A stretch of 64,000 bases of DNA from an uncultured Clostridia bacterium (lineage in GTDB: Bacteria; Bacillota; Clostridia; Christensenellales; Borkfalkiaceae), in the NCBI GenBank assembly GCA_947175325.1, contig CAMWME010000003.1, forward strand, positions 62,001 through 126,000, in the 5' to 3' direction. Within the stretch, counting starts at the first letter, position 1; every line of letters starts with the position of its first letter. Shown here piece after piece: positions 38,015-45,501 of the stretch. The notes beneath the pieces are model-generated. The model saw only the letters and a list, made by a program, of their open reading frames with translations, was not told the origin of the DNA and searched no databases. The translations under genes and the position numbers were made by a program.

Positions 38015-39135
38015 TTATACGTTTTGTTCAATCAGTCTTATCGTTTCTTTGCATAAGGGCAATTTGTCTTCGCCGAAGAGTTCGTCTAAGTACGCGCACA
38101 CTCCGTCCGCCATTTGTTTGACGTGTACGGGGTTTTTGCTCTCTAACTTTCTGAACACCTTCCTTGCGAGGATATCGTCCAAAGCTTCAAGCTCCGTTCC
38201 CCCGCATGCCACAAGCACCGGCACGTAACAGCGGATTTGCTTCATAATACGGTTACCGAAAGTGATGTGGAAGGTCTTTATCATATACTCGTCGAGTTTC
38301 TTAATTCGGCGTAAGTTTCTGTCGCTGAGGTCGTACTCCCTCTGTGCCTTTGCCATAAGCTCTTCAAGGTGAGTTGAAGATATTTTCTTGTTACTGCCTT
38401 GCGCCTCGAACGGCGTTGCCTTTTTATCGAGGTTTAATACCATTGCACGGTCGTAAACCTTATCCGAGATAGAGAACGTACTGTCGTCGTTGTTTGCAGT
38501 GCCTACGAACCACATATTCGTGGGAAGTCTTAACTTGCCGTTGTGTTGTAACAGCTTGGGGTCGTCTTCCCATCTGTCTGCAACTACGTCAAGGTTTCGC
38601 CCGTCGGGGTTGGGGATTTCCAATAGCGATAAGAATTCTGCAAAGTAGTACTCTACTCGTGCTATGTTCATTTCGTCGAGAACGGTTACGTATATCTCTT
38701 CGTTGTTGTTCGCCTCGTACATTTTGTACAAAAGCGTGGTTTCGTTAAATCTCTTGGTAAATTCGTTGTAATAACCGACGAGGTCCGTACGCTCCTTCCA
38801 CATAGGTTGGATAGGTACGACTACCGTCTTGTTTTCAAGGAACTCGCCGAAGGCGTATGCTAATGAGGTTTTACCGGTACCCGACATACCTTGCAGAATA
38901 ATCAACTTAGTTACTGCCAAAGCTCCGATAAATCTTCTTATATCTTCGATATCGTAGTACAGTTTTAACTTGCCCGCCGAGAAGTTGCGGAATTCTTCGC
39001 ACAGCTCTTTAAGCGTTATATCGTCGTCGTAGTCGGGGCGGGCGTAGTTCTCGTACTCTTTGTCTATCTCGGTAAGCATATAGAAGCGCGAGCCGCCCTC
39101 GTTCACCTCTTCGTCCTCTGCCGCTTCCGTTGCCT
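38015..39135 (-). repeat. Duplicated AAA+ module, copy B
   Basis: Counterpart of 34649-35770 in the same orientation. The silent-difference blocks are at about 38515-38665 and 38895-38990, with near-perfect identity elsewhere. The pattern fits gene conversion between the copies. Confidence 0.95.
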
Positions 39136-39487
39136 TGCCGCTTCCGACGCGCGCGGGCGTTGCACCGACCGGCATCACGCTGAGCGGCCCGTAGGATACG
39201 CTTCTTTTTACCGCCGCCACGTCTAGGCTGATTTTGTTCATTTTCTTGTCAAGCTCCGCTCTTACGGTTTCAAGCTGCTCGTTCTCGTGAACCTCGTGCC
39301 GCCTTGCGTCGTTATCTTGAATTTCGGCGATGCGGCGTTGTTCGTTTACGATTACGCGGATTACTATCACCAAAATCAATACGAGAATTATTGCGGCGTA
39401 AACTATAAGCGCGATTTTACTTGTTAGCGCGTCCCACACGTTACCGAAAAACTCGGCAAAGGAGAACGCAGATATTAAGTTTAACAT
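38015..39487 (-). CDS. Membrane-anchored McrB-like AAA+ ATPase, copy B
   Basis: The 490-residue protein has one strong N-terminal membrane helix (about 24-47, IALIVYAAIILVLILVIVI), a short coiled region, and the same AAA+ domain as copy A: GMSGTGKT, VTVLDEMN, GTANNDDSTF and DKVYDRA are all present, so it should be active. The only protein changes I see in the shared part are Thr to Ala in NYxRPDYDD and Ile to Val next to Walker B. The different anchors suggest a mixed ring or two rings with different positions. The start at 39487 follows AAGGAG. It lies second in the operon, 18 bases after the GH3-pseudo-AAA gene and six bases before the coiled-coil gene. Confidence 0.9.
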   Translation of the reverse strand: MLNLISAFSFAEFFGNVWDALTSKIALIVYAAIILVLILVIVIRVIVNEQRRIAEIQDNDARRHEVHENEQLETVRAELDKKMNKISLDVAAVKRSVSYGPLSVMPVGATPARVGSGKATEAAEDEEVNEGGSRFYMLTEIDKEYENYARPDYDDDITLKELCEEFRNFSAGKLKLYYDIEDIRRFIGALAVTKLIILQGMSGTGKTSLAYAFGEFLENKTVVVPIQPMWKERTDLVGYYNEFTKRFNETTLLYKMYEANNNEEIYVTVLDEMNIARVEYYFAEFLSLLEIPNPDGRNLDVVADRWEDDPKLLQHNGKLRLPTNMWFVGTANNDDSTFSISDKVYDRAMVLNLDKKATPFEAQGSNKKISSTHLEELMAKAQREYDLSDRNLRRIKKLDEYMIKTFHITFGNRIMKQIRCYVPVLVACGGTELEALDDILARKVFRKLESKNPVHVKQMADGVCAYLDELFGEDKLPLCKETIRLIEQNV

Positions 39488-39505
39488 AAGTTTCTCCTTC
39501 GAGCG

Positions 39506-42500
39506 TTATACGGATTTAGCAAGCGCCCTTTGAATTTTGGTAAGCTCCTCTTCGTTAAACAGCTTTTCGACTATGCCGAATACCGTTTTGTCGCCGCCGT
39601 CTTGCGCGTAGGTTTTGGTAAGCTTCAAAAGCGGAACTATCTTTCCAAGGAAGATATCCGTCACGCACTCCGCCTCGTCACCGCCGCACTCCAAAAGCAC
39701 CGAAGTGAACTTTTCAAGCTGTAAGGTGTTCTTGTTGCCAAGGCGGAATTTTTCGGTTGCACGGATAGTTTCGAAAAGCTCGTCAAGCTTCTTCCAAATC
39801 TTTTCGGGAAGATAGAACGTTTCCCTAGCTTCCTTAACGAGGTCTAAAATCGCGGCTTTGGATATTACGTCCGCCTCCACTTCTTCGGCGGGCTCGTTTT
39901 TGCTTAAAACCAAATCTAGCTGAATTGCCGCGTCCGCAACCTCACGCGGGAACTTGTCGCCCAAGCCTTCCGCGGGGGATAAAATATAGCAGATGTTGTT
40001 GGGAAGAATTATCGAAAGTTCTTCGTTTAGGTTCAAGCTGTGTTCTTCGGTGGGGTGGTTCGCGTAGGTTACGAAGGGCGCAAACCAGCTTAAAACGGTT
40101 TCCGCATTTACCCCGCCGATTACCGCGCCGTAAAGCCTATCGGGAGATTTGGTTGCCGAGTAAACGGTGTTTGCAAAATCAGAAAGCACGTATTTATCGT
40201 CTTGCTGTTTCCATACAAGGTCGGAAAGCGCCTTCCAATTTTCGCCCGCAACTGTCATTTCGCGGCTGTTGAAGTAGCCGTTTAACACCGTCAAGAAGTC
40301 GGGCATAACGTCCGTGTTCTTCGTTGAAACGATAACTATTTTGCTTGCGCCTATCGCGGCAAACAGCGCCCTTACCGAGGTTATATCAACCGTAACTCCG
40401 CGGCTCTGTGCAAAGGCTTGGAAGTTGTTGCAGATTTCGTGGAAGGTAACCTTTTCGGTAATCTCCACTTCCTCGTCCTCTTCAAGCGACAAATCGTAGG
40501 ATTTTTCCTTGGGCGTATCCGCCGCCACCGTTACGGGGAGCTCTTCCTCCTCGGGTTCTTCCTTCACGGGCTCGATATACGTAACCTTTGAAACCTCGTC
40601 AAATTCTTTGACGTTTTCGACTAAGTCCGTAAGCACGTCGTTCACGGGAATATAGTGCTGCTTTTTGCGCTTTTTGGCTATTACTGCCACGTAGGTTATA
40701 AACAGCGCAAGGCATATTGCCGAAAGCCCGCCTATCACGCAGTAGAAAATCAAATCCTTATCCCAAACGATATCGGTAAAGGCAAGCGCCGCCATTACGC
40801 CCTCGTAGTAAAGGGTAACGAGGATAGCAACGAACAGCTTCACGCCGAAGGACAGCTGCTTTTTAGCTTTTCTGACTTCGGGCGGTTCTTGGTTTACGTC
40901 GAACTTAACCGCGGTGCCGTCGCTGTTTTGTACGCTTTGGACGATTTCGCCCTTGTACTCGTCTTTGAAAACGTAATTTGCAAGCGTTATCGACCCGACG
41001 AGCCTGTCGTCAAAATAGTTTTCGGAAATCTTAACGGTGTACTCGCCGCCCTCTATGCGGTAAAGCCCAGACTCGGCATCGTAAATTTTAAAGGTGTTTT
41101 GGTCGAAGGGAATTTCAATGCGCGCGTAGTCGTTTTTCTTCACGTAAACTTTTGCAAAGCCGCGCAGAATTTTATCCTTGAAAATGCTTGACGAGCGGAA
41201 CTTCTGCACGTAGAACTGCGGCACCGCAAAGCCGTCGCTATCGCCCACGTTCTTCACCGTACAGCTTATACCGCGCTCGTTGATTTTAAGGTTCGAATAC
41301 TCGAATTTGGTATAGGAAAGCCCGTAACCGAAGGGATAACGCACCTCGTTACGGGGAATAGTCAAATAGTTTTGGGTGTTGTTAATGTCCATAGGGACGG
41401 TTTGGGTAAGCCGTCCCGACGGGGTTGCCAAGCCCTTGATAATATCAAGCACTGCACGGGCACTACCTTGCCCGCCGCGGTAAGTCAAAAGAACCGCCGC
41501 ACACTTCTGTGCAAAGTTAAAATCTATAATGCCGTCCGACGCCACCACGGCGATAATCTGTACGCCGTTTTTATTCAGCTCGTCGATAAGCGCCAGCTGC
41601 CCTTCGGGCAAAATGTTCGCGCCCTTTTCCGCGCTTAAATATACGATGGCGAGCCCCGCGTCCTTGCCGAGGTCTACGGCGATATCAATTAAATCTTGCC
41701 TTACGCCGTCGCCCTTTGAGTAGCCGCTTGCAAAGCCGGTGGCGTTAATCTCGTAGTTGTTTACCGTGTAGAAGGGCAATCTTTCGGCAGTTGCCTTGCC
41801 GCTGTAAAACTCGGACTGGTAAATATAGTCCTTTGCACTGTCGCCCAAAATAGCAACCTTCGCCGTGCTTGAAAGGGGAAGAACGCCGCTGTTTTTAAGT
41901 AAAACCGTTGACTGCCTTGCCGCCGTTATTGCGAGGGCGTCGTCCGAAATTTCGTCGAAAGCCGCAACGTGGTTGGGGTTAACCGCGGTTTTGGTAGGCA
42001 CGGTTTCTTGCGCGCGCTTACGCATTTCGAGCAGAGCGGAAATAAGCTTGTCGCAAGCCTCGTTTAAAATTTCTTCGTCGAAGATTTCAAGCGACTGACA
42101 GCGTGCGTCAAGCTGGGATAAGGTTATTATTTTCGAACGGTAATCAGCGTACGCCGACCTATACTCGACGGTGAGCTGTTTGAGTTTAGCGATAATTTCC
42201 GCCGTAAAGTCCGCTTTCAAGAATACGAGCGTACAGCCGTTTAAAAAGTATCTGAGCGCCTCGTCGGAACTTTCGGCTACGCCGTAGAAAAGGCAACCCT
42301 CGTCCTCTTGGGCTTTGTAATTTTCAATATTTTCGGGGTTCTTTAAGTAAACCGAGCGGGGCGAAGCTGCGCTTAATATAACGTCTTGCAAATTCTTGAC
42401 GGACTGCTCTTCGCCGCTTTGCGGGATAAATTCTTCAAAGTTAAAAAACTGTCTTGCACGGGAAAGCCCTTTCGCCTTACTGCCGAGGGTTGATGCGGTT

Positions 42501-42826
42501 AAAAAGTAATCTTCGGAAATATTTTCGGCGGAGACGGAATCGGTAACGTTGAAGCAAGCGTATTTTTTGACGGCGGCAACCTCTTCGCCGCGTTTGGAAT
42601 AAACCTCCGTAACTAAGGCGTTATTCCAACAAGACGCAAGCGCCCTATCCGAAGGAAACTGCGTAGCAAAAACGCCCGAGCTGTCCGCCAAGGGATTACG
42701 GGTCAATTTGAATACGGGGAATTCGTAATTTTCGTTAGCCGAATTCTCGTACAGTTTTAAGCTAGTCACCAATTTGACTTTCTGCTCTATTGACATTTTG
42801 AAGATGAGCCGTTCGTTCGCCAACAT
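39506..42826 (-). CDS. GH3-like pseudo-glycosidase fused to a degenerate McrB-like AAA+ domain
   Basis: The 1106-residue protein has a GH3-type N-terminal part (about 10-130: FATQFPSDRALASCWNNAL), a GH3 C-terminal domain (about 300-490: ARQSTVLLKNSGVLPL, VAILGDSA, PSGRLTQTVP) and a GH3-type Fn3 domain (about 495-615: YPFGYGLSYTKFEYSNL). The N-terminal barrel is much shortened and I cannot find the catalytic Asp. Two membrane helices (about 662-685 and 692-718) and KKRKK follow; with no signal peptide, both ends should be cytoplasmic. The last about 310 residues align along their length with the neighbouring AAA+ ATPases, but Walker A has become STKNTDVM and Walker B GAVIGGVN, so it should not hydrolyse nucleotide. 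The ATG at 42826 has GGAGG five bases upstream. First gene of the operon. Confidence 0.85.
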   Translation of the reverse strand: MLANERLIFKMSIEQKVKLVTSLKLYENSANENYEFPVFKLTRNPLADSSGVFATQFPSDRALASCWNNALVTEVYSKRGEEVAAVKKYACFNVTDSVSAENISEDYFLTASTLGSKAKGLSRARQFFNFEEFIPQSGEEQSVKNLQDVILSAASPRSVYLKNPENIENYKAQEDEGCLFYGVAESSDEALRYFLNGCTLVFLKADFTAEIIAKLKQLTVEYRSAYADYRSKIITLSQLDARCQSLEIFDEEILNEACDKLISALLEMRKRAQETVPTKTAVNPNHVAAFDEISDDALAITAARQSTVLLKNSGVLPLSSTAKVAILGDSAKDYIYQSEFYSGKATAERLPFYTVNNYEINATGFASGYSKGDGVRQDLIDIAVDLGKDAGLAIVYLSAEKGANILPEGQLALIDELNKNGVQIIAVVASDGIIDFNFAQKCAAVLLTYRGGQGSARAVLDIIKGLATPSGRLTQTVPMDINNTQNYLTIPRNEVRYPFGYGLSYTKFEYSNLKINERGISCTVKNVGDSDGFAVPQFYVQKFRSSSIFKDKILRGFAKVYVKKNDYARIEIPFDQNTFKIYDAESGLYRIEGGEYTVKISENYFDDRLVGSITLANYVFKDEYKGEIVQSVQNSDGTAVKFDVNQEPPEVRKAKKQLSFGVKLFVAILVTLYYEGVMAALAFTDIVWDKDLIFYCVIGGLSAICLALFITYVAVIAKKRKKQHYIPVNDVLTDLVENVKEFDEVSKVTYIEPVKEEPEEEELPVTVAADTPKEKSYDLSLEEDEEVEITEKVTFHEICNNFQAFAQSRGVTVDITSVRALFAAIGASKIVIVSTKNTDVMPDFLTVLNGYFNSREMTVAGENWKALSDLVWKQQDDKYVLSDFANTVYSATKSPDRLYGAVIGGVNAETVLSWFAPFVTYANHPTEEHSLNLNEELSIILPNNICYILSPAEGLGDKFPREVADAAIQLDLVLSKNEPAEEVEADVISKAAILDLVKEARETFYLPEKIWKKLDELFETIRATEKFRLGNKNTLQLEKFTSVLLECGGDEAECVTDIFLGKIVPLLKLTKTYAQDGGDKTVFGIVEKLFNEEELTKIQRALAKSV

Positions 42827-42918
42827 CTGCGCCTCCATTTTAAAGCGTCGTGCTTTCCTAAATTTTCGCCCGCCGTACCTCGCGCGGGGCGTGTGTATTA
42901 TAATAAACGTGTTTTACT

Positions 42919-42947
42919 ATTATAATAATAAAATATACGCGTGTCAA
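42919..42947 (-). promoter_or_regulatory. Consensus promoter of the ten-gene operon
   Basis: A perfect TTGACA (42942-42947), 17-base spacer and perfect TATAAT (42919-42924) on the minus strand, about 93 bases before the first ATG. I see no other equally good promoter between genes down to 10581. Confidence 0.85.
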
Positions 42948-43026
42948 GAGAAAACCGCTTTCGAAAGGCAAAAAATACTTTGTCAAATTATGCTAAATTT
43001 TGCCCGAAAACCGAGAAATTTCCGCA

Positions 43027-43060
43027 TAAAAAAGCCCGCGTTTTTGGGAAACGCGGGCTT
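43027..43060 (-). terminator. Terminator of the tyrosine phosphatase gene
   Basis: A 12-bp stem (43032-43043 with 43049-43060) with a 5-base loop, followed on the minus strand by TTTTTATG. It isolates the phosphatase gene from the operon promoter downstream. Confidence 0.88.
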
Positions 43061-43065
43061 GAAAT

Positions 43066-43551
43066 TCAGTGCCCTAAATCGTAATTTATGGCGTCTTTTT
43101 TCTCTTTCAAAACGTACTCTAAAAAGCAATTGACCCCGTCATATATGTCAACGAACGCCTTTTCGAAGTCGCCGGTGTACCACGGGTCGGCCACGTCGCG
43201 AGGGTTAGAAGTGAACGAACAAAGCTTGAAAATTTTGCTGCCGAATTCCCCGCCCGTAAGCCGTAAAATATCGAAAAGGTTGCTTGAATTCATAACGAGA
43301 ATAAAGTCGCTGTTGATTATATCTTTTAAAGAAATTTGCCTTGCGATATGCTCGCCCTCTATTCCGTGCGCCCTTAGCGTGCGCTTTGCGGGCGGGTAGA
43401 TGGGGTTGCCCTCCTCCTCGTCCGAGGTCCCGAAGGATTTTATATCGAAGCTGTTATCTAACCCGCGCTCTTTGACGAGATGCTTTAAAATAAGCTCCGC
43501 CATGGGCGAGCGGCAAATGTTGCCAAGGCATACGAAAGAAACCGTAATCAT
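43066..43551 (-). CDS. Low-molecular-weight protein tyrosine phosphatase
   Basis: The 161-residue protein starts with VSFVCLGNICRSPMAELI, the CX5RS phosphate-binding loop with catalytic Cys and Arg. The general acid loop appears as VADPWYTGDFEKAF. GTSDEEEGNPIYPPAKRTLR and HIARQISLKDIINSDFILVM are typical of the family. It removes phosphate from Tyr residues and in Bacillota often pairs with a BY-kinase that controls polysaccharide export; no such kinase is nearby. It has its own perfect consensus promoter (43583-43611) and terminator, so it is monocistronic. Confidence 0.93.
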   Translation of the reverse strand: MITVSFVCLGNICRSPMAELILKHLVKERGLDNSFDIKSFGTSDEEEGNPIYPPAKRTLRAHGIEGEHIARQISLKDIINSDFILVMNSSNLFDILRLTGGEFGSKIFKLCSFTSNPRDVADPWYTGDFEKAFVDIYDGVNCFLEYVLKEKKDAINYDLGH

Positions 43552-43582
43552 TAATTCACCCCTATTTACTTATTTCTCTAAC

Positions 43583-43611
43583 ATTATAGCTTTACCGCCG
43601 AAAAATGTCAA
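43583..43611 (-). promoter_or_regulatory. Consensus promoter of the tyrosine phosphatase gene
   Basis: Perfect TTGACA (43606-43611), 17 bases, perfect TATAAT (43583-43588) on the minus strand, then a leader with a GGGGTGA ribosome site. Confidence 0.85.
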
Positions 43612-43647
43612 CTTTATCGTAACAAAACGCGTTATTTCAAGCATATT

Positions 43648-44142
43648 ATGGCATGTATGAGAATTTTAGACTATGACAGAGAGGCAGCTTTTGCCTATGC
43701 AAAAAAGTGGGCTTTTTCAAGAAACCCCGCATTTTACGACTTTTCAAAGATAGGCGGAGATTGCACGAACTACGCCTCTCAATGTATTTACGCGGGCGCA
43801 AAGGTTATGAACTTTACTCCCACCTTCGGGTGGTTCTATAAGAGCGTGAACGACCGCACCCCTTCGTGGACGGGCGTAGAATACCTTTATAACTTTTTGG
43901 TTAAAAACGAGGGCGTAGGCCCCTTTGCCGAGGAAGTTTCGCTTGATAAAGTCGAGGTGGGCGATATAATTCAGCTAGGCACGGGGACGGGGGATTTTTA
44001 TCATTCGCCCGTAGTGGTCGGATTTGCGCGCGGGCAAATACTCGTGGCGGCGCATACCTACGACGCGTTCAATAAACCCCTATCCTCCTATAACGCCGCC
44101 GTAATCCGCGGCATACATATTTTGGGCGTAAGGCAAGAATAA
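43648..44142 (+). CDS. Amidase_6-type putative amidase domain protein
   Basis: The 164-residue protein matches the putative amidase domain (Amidase_6) family along its whole length: YDREAAFAYAKKWAFSRNP, the likely catalytic Cys in GGDCTNYASQCIYAGA, the GWFYKSVNDRTPSWTGVEYL stretch and a late His in FYHSPVVVGF. The family is found in secreted cell-wall proteins and spore proteins of Bacillota, but this copy has no signal peptide or anchor. No Shine-Dalgarno sequence precedes the ATG at 43648, and a second in-frame ATG at 43657 (MRILDYDRE) is an equally good start. The gene is followed by a bidirectional terminator. Substrate unknown; an amide or peptide link is inferred from the family name only. 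Confidence 0.85.
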   Translation: MACMRILDYDREAAFAYAKKWAFSRNPAFYDFSKIGGDCTNYASQCIYAGAKVMNFTPTFGWFYKSVNDRTPSWTGVEYLYNFLVKNEGVGPFAEEVSLDKVEVGDIIQLGTGTGDFYHSPVVVGFARGQILVAAHTYDAFNKPLSSYNAAVIRGIHILGVRQE

Positions 44143-44148
44143 ATTACT

Positions 44149-44193
44149 AAAAAACCGCGTTATTTGCGGCATATTCGGGGACTAATCAAAAAA
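44149..44193. repeat. Short intergenic repeat, copy 1
   Basis: AAAACcGCGTTATTT, two variable bases, GGCATAT, three variable bases, GGGG, then AATCAAAA. It is matched at 45247-45291 and partly at 43622-43647. It lies just after the amidase stop. Confidence 0.6.
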
Positions 44194-44195
44194 AA

Positions 44196-44218
44196 CGGGC
44201 GGTAAACGATACCGCCCG
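44196..44218. terminator. Bidirectional terminator
   Basis: CGGGCGGT (44196-44203) pairs with ACCGCCCG (44211-44218) across a 7-base loop. A-rich DNA lies on the left and T-rich DNA on the right, so it ends both the amidase gene and the convergent membrane protein gene. Confidence 0.85.
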
Positions 44219-44235
44219 ATTTAATTTTTACGCAA

Positions 44236-45165
44236 TTACTGTATGTTCTGTCTTCTTTTGATTTTTCTGGAAAGATAGAAGATAATCCAGCCGACGCCGA
44301 GTGCGGAGAACAACAAGATAAGACCAAGGTCACTGTAGAACCAACCGGAGAATTCCGAGTCTTGCATAAGGAGAGCAAAGGCTTCGAACATTGACATGTT
44401 TACGCCCGCCTCGTATGCAGCTATTCCCGACGTAACTATGTAAATTGCCGGAACCGTTGCAGCCATAAAGACGAAGGTTGTCAACGAAACTATCACTATC
44501 ATCATTTTGTTGGGTTTTCCGCCGAATTTTTCGTACAGAAAAGCGCCCAAAACTGCGGAAACTATTGCCGACAGCGAGGATACGAAGCCCGCAACGTTTA
44601 AAAGAATTGCCACCACTACGCCCGCAAGCGCACCGACCACCGCGCCGAGGAACCCGCGTAAGTAGTTGTTGGGTGCCTCCTTGAAGTCCTTATTTTCGGC
44701 GTCGATTAGGGCGTTTAAGTTGGTTTTGCACTCCTCGTCCATACTTATAGTGAAACCGTCGATTTGGCACGGAACGATTTGCTCCGCCTCTAACGCCTTG
44801 CTGCACACGGGGCAGTAGCCTACGCCCAAGCCGCCGTTTGCCGCAATGGTGCTATACAATAAATCCAAAACGCTGTTCAGCCTTTTCAAAAGTCTACCGC
44901 CCGTCATATCGTTCAGCCCGACCGTAAGCCCGTAAGGCGAGAATTGGAAGTTGCAAAACTTTATTGCCGCAGCCCTCAGCGCGTTTGCAATATTGCGCTT
45001 TGCCTCGTCCGTGGTGTAACAAGTAATATGTACTAAAAGGGGCGCAACGTTATCGAAATTGTTTAGCCGCGCGTTCGTTTCATAGCCGTTTACAACGCCG
45101 TACGCGGTATTCTTATTTACCGTCATACCCAAGCCGTTGAAAAAGGCTGTAAATTTTTTGTTCAT
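44236..45165 (-). CDS. Membrane protein with a possible zinc-binding CxxC motif
   Basis: The 309-residue protein has a soluble N-terminal part of about 160 residues with an ITCYTTDEAKRNIANALRA stretch and a CPVCSKALEAEQIVPC cluster that could bind zinc. This is followed by four membrane helices (about 170-195, 200-220, 225-255 and 278-298) and a basic end (RKIKRRQN). I do not recognise the family. The start is the ATG at 45165 with AGAGGTG five bases upstream; the GTG two codons earlier overlaps that site. It has a perfect consensus promoter and a terminator, so it is monocistronic. Confidence 0.8.
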   Translation of the reverse strand: MNKKFTAFFNGLGMTVNKNTAYGVVNGYETNARLNNFDNVAPLLVHITCYTTDEAKRNIANALRAAAIKFCNFQFSPYGLTVGLNDMTGGRLLKRLNSVLDLLYSTIAANGGLGVGYCPVCSKALEAEQIVPCQIDGFTISMDEECKTNLNALIDAENKDFKEAPNNYLRGFLGAVVGALAGVVVAILLNVAGFVSSLSAIVSAVLGAFLYEKFGGKPNKMMIVIVSLTTFVFMAATVPAIYIVTSGIAAYEAGVNMSMFEAFALLMQDSEFSGWFYSDLGLILLFSALGVGWIIFYLSRKIKRRQNIQ

Positions 45166-45197
45166 TAACACACCTCTTATATATTTAATACGCCTTG

Positions 45198-45226
45198 ATT
45201 ATAACTATAATGTCGGAAAATGTCAA
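45198..45226 (-). promoter_or_regulatory. Consensus promoter of the 44236-45165 gene
   Basis: Perfect TTGACA (45221-45226), 17 bases, perfect TATAAT (45198-45203) on the minus strand. Confidence 0.85.
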
Positions 45227-45246
45227 CACCTTTGCATAATTCCCCC

Positions 45247-45291
45247 GAAAAAACTGCGTTATTTAAGGCATATATAGGGGGCAATCAAAAT
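45247..45291. repeat. Short intergenic repeat, copy 2
   Basis: AAAACtGCGTTATTT..GGCATAT...GGGGG..AATCAAAA, matching 44149-44193 apart from the variable positions. Confidence 0.6.
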
Positions 45292-45333
45292 TTTGCGGGT
45301 GTGAAAGATTAATTTTTTAAACTGCAAAATAAG

Positions 45334-45362
45334 TTGCATTTTGCTTACAGCCGTGATAAAAT
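45334..45362 (+). promoter_or_regulatory. Promoter of the queuosine-salvage operon
   Basis: TTGCAT (45334-45339), 17 bases, TAAAAT (45357-45362). Transcription would begin near 45369, just before the riboswitch candidate. Confidence 0.7.
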
Positions 45363-45381
45363 ATGTTAAGAAAATTGAATT

Positions 45382-45436
45382 GGGCAGTTCGTAACCATCC
45401 TGCCTTGCATTTAAAAGCAAAATCAAAACTAGGAGG
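45382..45436 (+). ncRNA. Probable preQ1 class I riboswitch with an inserted hairpin
   Basis: GGCAG (45383-45387) pairs with CTGCC (45400-45404) around a 12-base loop TTCGTAACCATC. The known preQ1-I aptamer also has a 5-bp stem, a 12-base loop opening with UUC and a UA-C core. The A-rich tail AATCAAAACTAGG (45421-45433) matches the AAAAACUAgg tail that folds back on the loop, and it runs into an AGGAGG. Between stem and tail is an extra hairpin TTGC-atttaaaa-GCAA (45405-45420), which the minimal aptamer lacks. The downstream genes are a radical SAM protein and a queuosine precursor transporter, exactly the expected target. The evidence is motif matching by eye. Confidence 0.6.
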
Positions 45437-45440
45437 ATTA

Positions 45441-45501
45441 AGGGCGCAAATTGCGCCCCGCGTTTTTGACTTTTGCGGAAGTTAAAAACGCTTTTATTTT
45501 T
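45441..45501 (+). terminator. Attenuator hairpins of the queuosine leader
   Basis: GGGCGCAA-a-TTGCGCCC (45442-45458) is a perfect hairpin followed by cgcgTTTTT. It overlaps nothing else coding. A second stem, GCGTTTTT (45460-45467) with AAAAACGC (45484-45491), is followed by TTTTATTTTTA and ends at the next ATG. Together they look like an expression platform that stops transcription. Confidence 0.55.

Noticed and set aside
43622-43649. Leaderless promoter for the Amidase_6-type gene
   Set aside because: A TATTAT box overlaps the ATG at 43648 but no -35 box is recognisable at the right distance.
45451-45501. N-terminal extension of the radical SAM protein from a TTG start behind AGGAGG
   Set aside because: The TTG is 14 bases from the AGGAGG and the extension would translate two terminator-like hairpins; the family-like N-terminus begins at 45502. 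It remains possible.
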